Translations under genes and position numbers: made by a program
In this document: one piece after another, positions 58,421-64,000 of the stretch
Layout of the letters: each line of letters starts with the position of its first letter
Numbering within the stretch: the first letter of the stretch is position 1
Notes under the pieces: model-generated
Databases searched by the model: none
What the model saw: the letters and a program-made list of their open reading frames with translations, nothing else
What the model was told of the DNA's origin: nothing
Source of the DNA: Lyophyllum atratum
Taxonomy: Eukaryota > Basidiomycota > Agaricomycetes > Agaricales > Lyophyllaceae
Direction: 5' to 3'
Assembly: GCA_014905825.1 (NCBI GenBank)
Contig: JACGCN010000065.1
Coordinates: forward strand, 62,001 to 126,000
Length of the DNA stretch: 64,000 nucleotides

Positions 58421-61279
58421 AGTCCATGCATCAAGTTGACCAGACTCTTCACGGGATGAGTCAAGACAGGCGAGCAGTAGTATCTAGTGCATCGCAATTC
58501 GGTGACTGGGGTATCTGCTTCGATGATTGTAGATGGCGCCGAGTAGGACCGCTACTCTGCAGTTCCCGGTATATCTGCGTCAAACTGTGGTCGTTCTTGG
58601 TTGACCTGGCTGAGAGAATCGTGGATATTCAATCTCAACTGACATCTACAGGTGGTCTCACATTTCTTTAAATACGTGGCCAGACACTCTAAGCCATATG
58701 ATGAACTCCGCCGCCTGCTCACCCGTGCGACCAGGTACATGGCGTCGAATTAGTCTCGCCAGTTCTATCTCATTGATATGTTCGATCTGGCATGCGGAAT
58801 GTTGTCAGAACCTTCCGAAGCTGAAGTTAGACTCTCTTACCGAGCTTGATCCCGGGCAGGGAGCCGACCAAGAGTCAACAACATTTCGTCGGACAATGGG
58901 TGTAAACCCGAGAATGTGGAACACCTGCGACGCTGCTTCGGTCGACTATGGGCGGCTGCGACGGGAAATGGAGAGGCCGCTCGCCTCACATCACAAACGC
59001 GTTCGGAAACAAAGAAAATAGAGCTGTCGCACTTGAACGCGCATTATAATGAGGACTTTAAGAGACATTCTTAAAACTCCTAACTTGCACTCCGGGGCTT
59101 CAAGTGCTGAAAAATTGTCCATAAAAAGAGAATTTACATACTTACGGGGTGCGCAAATTATGTGTAAGTACATCATAGGCGCCTTTATCCAGAACATGTC
59201 CCAGAGAACCACTCTTAGAGGGAGGATTGAGATATTGGCAGATAAAGACGTTGACCAATAAACTGGGCATCTTCAGCCTCTAAGAAAATCATAAGAATCT
59301 AAATTGGCGATTACCAGTCCTGAGGAGTTGCGCAAGTCAGTCAAGATCTTGGCGTTGGGACATGAAGCAGGAGTAACCCATTCCGGGAACAAGCCTGGAC
59401 TTGATGGGAGATGTGGATAATTGATCGGCTACATATGCCTCGCAATCTGCCGTGCCGGCCCTAAACTCCACGCGTCAAAATCCCGAAAAAAATTACTTTC
59501 TTCCTATCTCTGCTTCCTGCCCTTCATGGTTTCCTCATCGGCCTCGACGTCGACTACGTGACTTCAGCCGATATCCATGGTGAGCTGCTGTTTCTCTTCG
59601 TTGCCTCTTCGAATGGATGATATTTCCAAATTATCTTCGAGTGTCTACCGTCAATACCTAGACATTGACACGATGTGGTTTTTTTTGTCATAGTTACACT
59701 GATCGGGTTTCCTTCTCTGGCGTCTTCTCAGACCACGTACTGATTCTCTATGCTTTGTAGGCCTTGCACTCGTAAATGTCGTGTCGAAGATAGTTTGAAG
59801 GATCTCGCAGACGAGGCAGACTCTTCGGTAAGTCCACTTTCTCATCGACTGCCCATCCCCACATCTCCATCCCACAAAGATGAAACAAAAACAATTCAAA
59901 CTAGAGTATATGAGAGCCCAAGGCTCGATGCTTTAAATGTATCTGTCAATCCACTGACATTCATTCTGGTTCACACATCGTTTGTAACTCGTGCTTATTC
60001 ACCCCTCTCCTATAGCGCCCACCTGAGGTCATGCTGACCTTGTCCGCTTCGCGTCCATCCTGTACCCCGATGGTGAGCGTCTTTTCCATGTTCCTGAGTG
60101 ATGATACAAAGGAATTACCGCCTGAACTGCCCTTCGGGGTGGTGTTGACGACAATTCCATGGCTGTATTTTTCGAAATATTCTGACTCCTTTCTCATGCT
60201 TCATTTGATTGACGTCTTTACTAATATCATTATCTCTAGACTGCATCTTACTCTGTCGATATGGACTAGACATAGTCATGCTCCCCATACTATCATCGAA
60301 ATGGTGAGTACAAGGGCTGATGCTCGTTTTTCTATGATGTTTTATCACGACGGTCTTCGTATTATCGCTGCCGAAAAGGCCCGCCACAGCTCAAAAAATC
60401 GGGCAACCCCATCTGATTCTTTTCCTGATCCATGCTACTTCCGGACTCTTATTAACTGACGAATCTCCTTTCAGACACGATGCCGAGGTTCAAAGAATGT
60501 CCGCTATATCAATGTCGACATATGCAGGTGCCACCAGCATGGTAGGTCGTCTTTTCTTCCCACAATTTCTCGAATTCTACCTGCTCGACTATGATGATAC
60601 AATCTTCAACCAAAATATCAACTAGAAGCTGTTGCTGAGCTTCGGCTTTGATTGGATTACTTGCTACTGACTCGTCCTTGATTGTTGCTGTTCTATATCT
60701 TCGAGCTAAACGTTAACCATGTCGCGTTTAGATTTTTGTGCTAGACATCTGTAGACCAGCCGGGAATATATTGTTGCGACGTATCTTCTATCATGGATTA
60801 AACAGGCTTTATGCTCATTAATGCAGTCAGGCCGCAGCTAAGTTTAGGGGCCGATACATTTGTATGCCCACTGGGATTATGCTGAGACTTACATGTCCAA
60901 TCCCGATGCTTCTCTTGAATTCTCCAAATACGACCTGGTTGTCGCTCCCATAAAAATCACTTCAGTGTTCTTGAGCGATCAATATCTCGAGACTGTCGTG
61001 GTGTCGAAGAGACTTCGTTTTTACTCTGGAACTCGCTCATCAATCTCCTTCAATCTCCTGTCCTCTCATGATGGTCGCTCAGTCGTCGCATATTCTTATC
61101 ATTGCCTCGGCATCTCTCAAACATTAGACCCAGTTCACAGCCTTCCGACGTAGGTGGTGCCCATCCAGGCCATTTGAATTATCTGTTGTCGACGGCGATG
61201 CTGATCGACGCACATGCATCTCGACAGGCTTTCGACAGACTGTGGACTGCTTGGGACCCATAACCGAACGACCGACGCC
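58421..61279. other. Gene-poor region
   Basis: Many short frames occur on both strands, none above about 140 codons and none with family motifs. A plus-strand stretch near 60100-60180 (LPPELPFGVVLTTIPWLYFS) and another near 60860-61030 look weakly coding, but exons cannot be joined. This could be decayed gene sequence. Confidence 0.35.
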
Positions 61280-62265
61280 TGTTTATACCGACTTACTCAT
61301 CGGCGATACATCGACGTGTTTGACCTACGACCTTCCGGCAGGATATCCTTCCCCACAGTCATCTACTTTCTCTCCAGGTACGGACATGCCGACCTGAATC
61401 CCCGAATGCACCAGTCGGAGCTAACTACTACTATGTATCGGCCATGTTGAACGCCGCATCACGAAGTAAGGATATACACTCGCTTTTCGACCACCCGAGC
61501 ATGCTGAACTCACGAACAACCTGGAGCTGCGCCACTTGGAACCAAACGCTGACAGGAGCTCCAGACCACCGCCTGCGTTATGTACCACATCGCGTTCTCC
61601 TCCAGCACCCTCCTTTGCTTCCTCCGCGTCCACGCCATCTTCAACCGCAACAAATACATGTCGCCTTCTTCTTTGTCCTATGGCTCGCGGTATTGGGCGG
61701 CTCCATCACAGTCGCCATGTCCGGAGGCTCTGGCCCGCGGGGCCCGACCAATTACTGTCTCGCTAAGCCTCTCAAGCCATACATCAGCGTCTCTCCGATC
61801 ACGCTGGCGGCCAATGACACCTGTGTCCTCATCGCCATCTCCTGGCGTTTGCTTTCATCCTCGTGGGTAGATCCGGAGACCAAGCCTGGATCTCCGAATC
61901 AAGCGTATGGCGCTCGCGGTACAGAGCCTCCCCGCCTTCTCAAAAGCGATTCTCCAGGATGGCCAAGTCTACTACCTGTAAGCTCCTTTTCACTGCTCAC
62001 TTGCTTCCGCGATATCGAGCCCTTCGTTGACTTTGCCGCTTCGGATTCTAGGGTTTCCATCGTCAGCAATGTGGTTTCCGTCTTGACCGTTACGCTCCGC
62101 GACATCCCATCCGGATACCGCTTCATGTACCCCTTCAATGCGGTACTTACAAACATGATGGCCTGCCGCGTGTACCGCCATACCATGTTCGAGGACTTTA
62201 GGGAGGAATCCATCTCCACGTCGTGGCTTGCATCGCAGCGAGGAAGTGCTGGCGGTGACAAATGA
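61280..62265 (+). pseudogene. DUF6533-like multi-pass membrane protein, probably damaged
   Basis: Fragments follow the order of the agaricomycete DUF6533 membrane proteins. An N-terminal helix ends FPTVIYFLSRYG (about 61345-61385). Next come MYHIAFSSSTLLCFLRVHAI (61580-61640), VAFFFVLWLAVLGGSITV, DTCVLIAISWRL, AVQSLPAFSKAILQDGQVYYL and finally IPSGYRFMYPFNAVLTNMMA with RVYRHTMFEDFREE and a normal stop at 62265. Neighbouring blocks lie in different frames: about 61655-61660 (NRNKY to VAFFF) and about 61860-61920 (SWRL to VQSLP). I find no GT..AG pair that restores them. Proteins of this kind have about seven helices and an unknown, possibly receptor-like role. I infer a recent pseudogene or indel errors. 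Confidence 0.45.
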
Positions 62266-62593
62266 CCTTTACCCCGTGGAGAAGGGCGAAAATAGTGTGA
62301 ATGGCGAGGCCCTTGGAGTGGGGTATGTAACGAAGTTCTCGCACAGGAATTTGCACAAACGTTGGCGTTCCAGACTACCATTTGCATGCACAGGAGACAT
62401 ATGCAGGGAGCGTGACTGCAGCTAGCTTTATATAGCGCACATAAACACGAAGAGGTATTGAATCTCTGTAGACATGGGAAGTTCAATGCACTTGTACAGC
62501 GGACCCGTGGAATCGACAGATGGAATGCGTCCAGAAAGCGAAAAAGTCCATAGCATACATAATGGCTCGAAGCAACATGCTAGCACCCGGAAA
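62266..62593. other. Convergent 3' flanks
   Basis: This gap lies between stops of the DUF6533-like gene and the minus-strand gene ending at 62594. Nothing else was seen. Confidence 0.5.
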
Positions 62594-64000
62594 TCAGATC
62601 ACATTGCCTAGGACGTTCCCACTCTCCTGCACCAATCGCCCCTTCACGGCCTCCAGCGTTTTCTCTCTGCCGTTCAGCACGGTATTGTGACCATCGACTT
62701 TGGCGTCGAAGCTCGCAAAGAGTTTCATCTTGGCGCTGGAGCAGATCAAGAGAGATAAACACAACAAAAACACGATGAACGAAGTAGGGGGTGCGGAGGA
62801 GAAAGAACAGACGTCATGTGGTCCTTCACCTAAATTAATGGTGTATTATTAGTATATGAGTTAGCCGAGTAGTCATGGGGTACTCACGAAGTCAAGGATC
62901 TTGCTGTACCGCGCGGCTTGTTCTATGATGGGTTTCACAGCCGTCGGGGAGATGTACACTCAAGGAGAATAAAGGCCTACCGTCAGCCCCAGCAACCCAC
63001 TCAGCCATTGTGCATTGCTTCCACCTCCCAACGGCCCGTTCATACTGCTCCGTGTGATCCTCGACAATGATATCGACGTCGCATCCTAGAAGCCTGTCAA
63101 GGGCTCCATGGCTTTCGTCTGAGTTCTGTTGCTGATGGTTGTGTTGCTCGTATGAATCCTCCCGGAGTCGTTTGTTCTCTGGTGGTGTCAAGGGAAGCTG
63201 GTGTTGATATGAGGGCCGGAAATTGTTTGCTAGAACCTCGGGGGTGCGGCAATGGTTGCGAGACTCGGCCGAGTGGCTTCCTGGGCTTGAAGGGTGCGCC
63301 GTAACGGACTTAGCTCGTTGGCTATATACATCCTGCGTGGTGATAAAGCTAGACATTCAGATAACGAGCATACCGGTAACGTACGTCTTGGTTCCTGTAT
63401 CGCTTATAGTTTCCAGAGGCCGGGTTGTGGTCCGAGTCGCTGTCCAGGTCACCGCGGGATCGCTTGACCGGTACTAAACTAGCCCTGCTGAAAGCCCGTC
63501 TCGCGTCGTCGGCCTCCGGATTCTGGCTAGGTCGAGTCCCGTCCGGATTCAGCACGACACGTTGGGCTTCATATTGCTTCGGAATTGACATGTTGACATT
63601 GAAAGGTAGCAGAGGGACGGGGACGTCTGACTCGGCAGCTACAAAAGGACGCGTGCTTATAGCCCTAATCGAAGTTGGGGGGCTCGGGAGCTGGGGCTTC
63701 GGAGGTTCTGAGGTGCTGTGCGGGTTAGAAAACGAGAATCCGAGTGTAGGACTCGATATATGCGCGTCATTCTGAACTTGGATGTCGGATGCAGCCTGAG
63801 GTACAGATGGAGTGGGCAATCCGGGCATTCTAAACATTGCCTGAGCATTATTGGCCGTGTAGACATCGGAAACGAGACTATTCGAAAGACTGGGAGAAGA
63901 TGGTCGAGGCGCACGACGAGGAACGGGCGCGATGATGTTGAACGAGTTGTTTCGATTCAGCGCCTGCTTCTGCTCCTGGCGGGCCGTAGAGCGTGGGTCA
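62594..64000 (-). CDS. Partial gene, Ecm11-like C-terminal domain
   Basis: The gene enters from beyond the right edge (open to 64000, reading RQEQKQALNRNNSFNIIAPV) and ends at TGA 62594. The visible N-terminal part is Pro/Ser-rich and disordered (LPSPPTSIRAIST, KRSRGDLDSDSD). The C-terminal part is helical: YERAVGRWKQCTMAEWVAGA, then over introns EQAARYSKILDF, VKDHMT and SAKMKLFASFDAKVDGH..LNGREKTLEAVKGRLV. The W..GA, F..H and R..TL spacing resembles the Ecm11 domain, which in yeast belongs to a SUMOylated component of the meiotic synaptonemal complex. I give this as a resemblance, not a firm call. Introns at about 62969-62910, 62886-62836 and 62817-62731 are well supported; the junction near 63370 is not resolved. 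Confidence 0.5.

Overview
The window looks like nuclear DNA of an agaricomycete (mushroom-forming, probably wood-decaying) basidiomycete. The evidence is dense genes on both strands, very many short introns (mostly 48-75 nt) with GT..AG ends and CTAA/CTGA-type branch sites, and families typical of the group: oxalate decarboxylase, a TKL kinase with an HGDLK catalytic loop, a DUF6533-like membrane protein and an F-box-like protein. There is no bacterial, viral or CRISPR-like content. Gene models were built by hand from reading frames, splice signals and phase closure; the species cannot be named from this sequence.

Layout. 0-5.6 kb is gene-poor: an F-box-like gene (64-879), a 358-bp TA-flanked inverted-repeat element (950-1307), a small nucleotidyltransferase-fold gene (2522-3176) and an old direct duplication (4.1-4.6 kb). 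5.6-11.1 kb holds a large alpha-arrestin-like protein and a serine-rich unknown. 12.8-19.8 kb holds an 18-exon MFS transporter, a decayed carnitine acyltransferase-like gene and the casein kinase 2 regulatory subunit. 20.1-24.7 kb holds a TBC Rab-GAP and an intron-containing tRNA-Leu(AAG). 24.9-28.4 kb carries the most unusual locus: an N-terminally short eIF4G-like MIF4G+MA3 protein that splices in frame into a TKL protein kinase.

28.8-35.1 kb holds a frameshifted DUF1963 gene, a Rad4/Dpb11/TopBP1-type multi-BRCT protein and a 12-exon class-3 lipase. 36-44 kb holds a single-pass membrane protein with a serine/threonine-rich ectodomain, a second MFS transporter and a forkhead factor. 45.9-51.9 kb is a compact housekeeping block: an acidic unknown, tRNA-His guanylyltransferase, a Ubp8/USP22-like deubiquitinase and a HIT-family protein. 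53.4-56 kb is an oxalate decarboxylase split into about 22 exons. 56-64 kb is gene-poor, with an uncertain gene, a damaged DUF6533-like gene and the 3' part of an Ecm11-like gene running off the right edge.

The genes do not form one pathway. Themes that recur are divergent pairs sharing short promoters (28.4/28.8, 33.4/33.6, 46.7/46.9 and 50.8/51.1 kb), extreme intron density with microexons of 4, 7, 9, 10, 14 and 22 nt, and several genes broken by stops or frameshifts.
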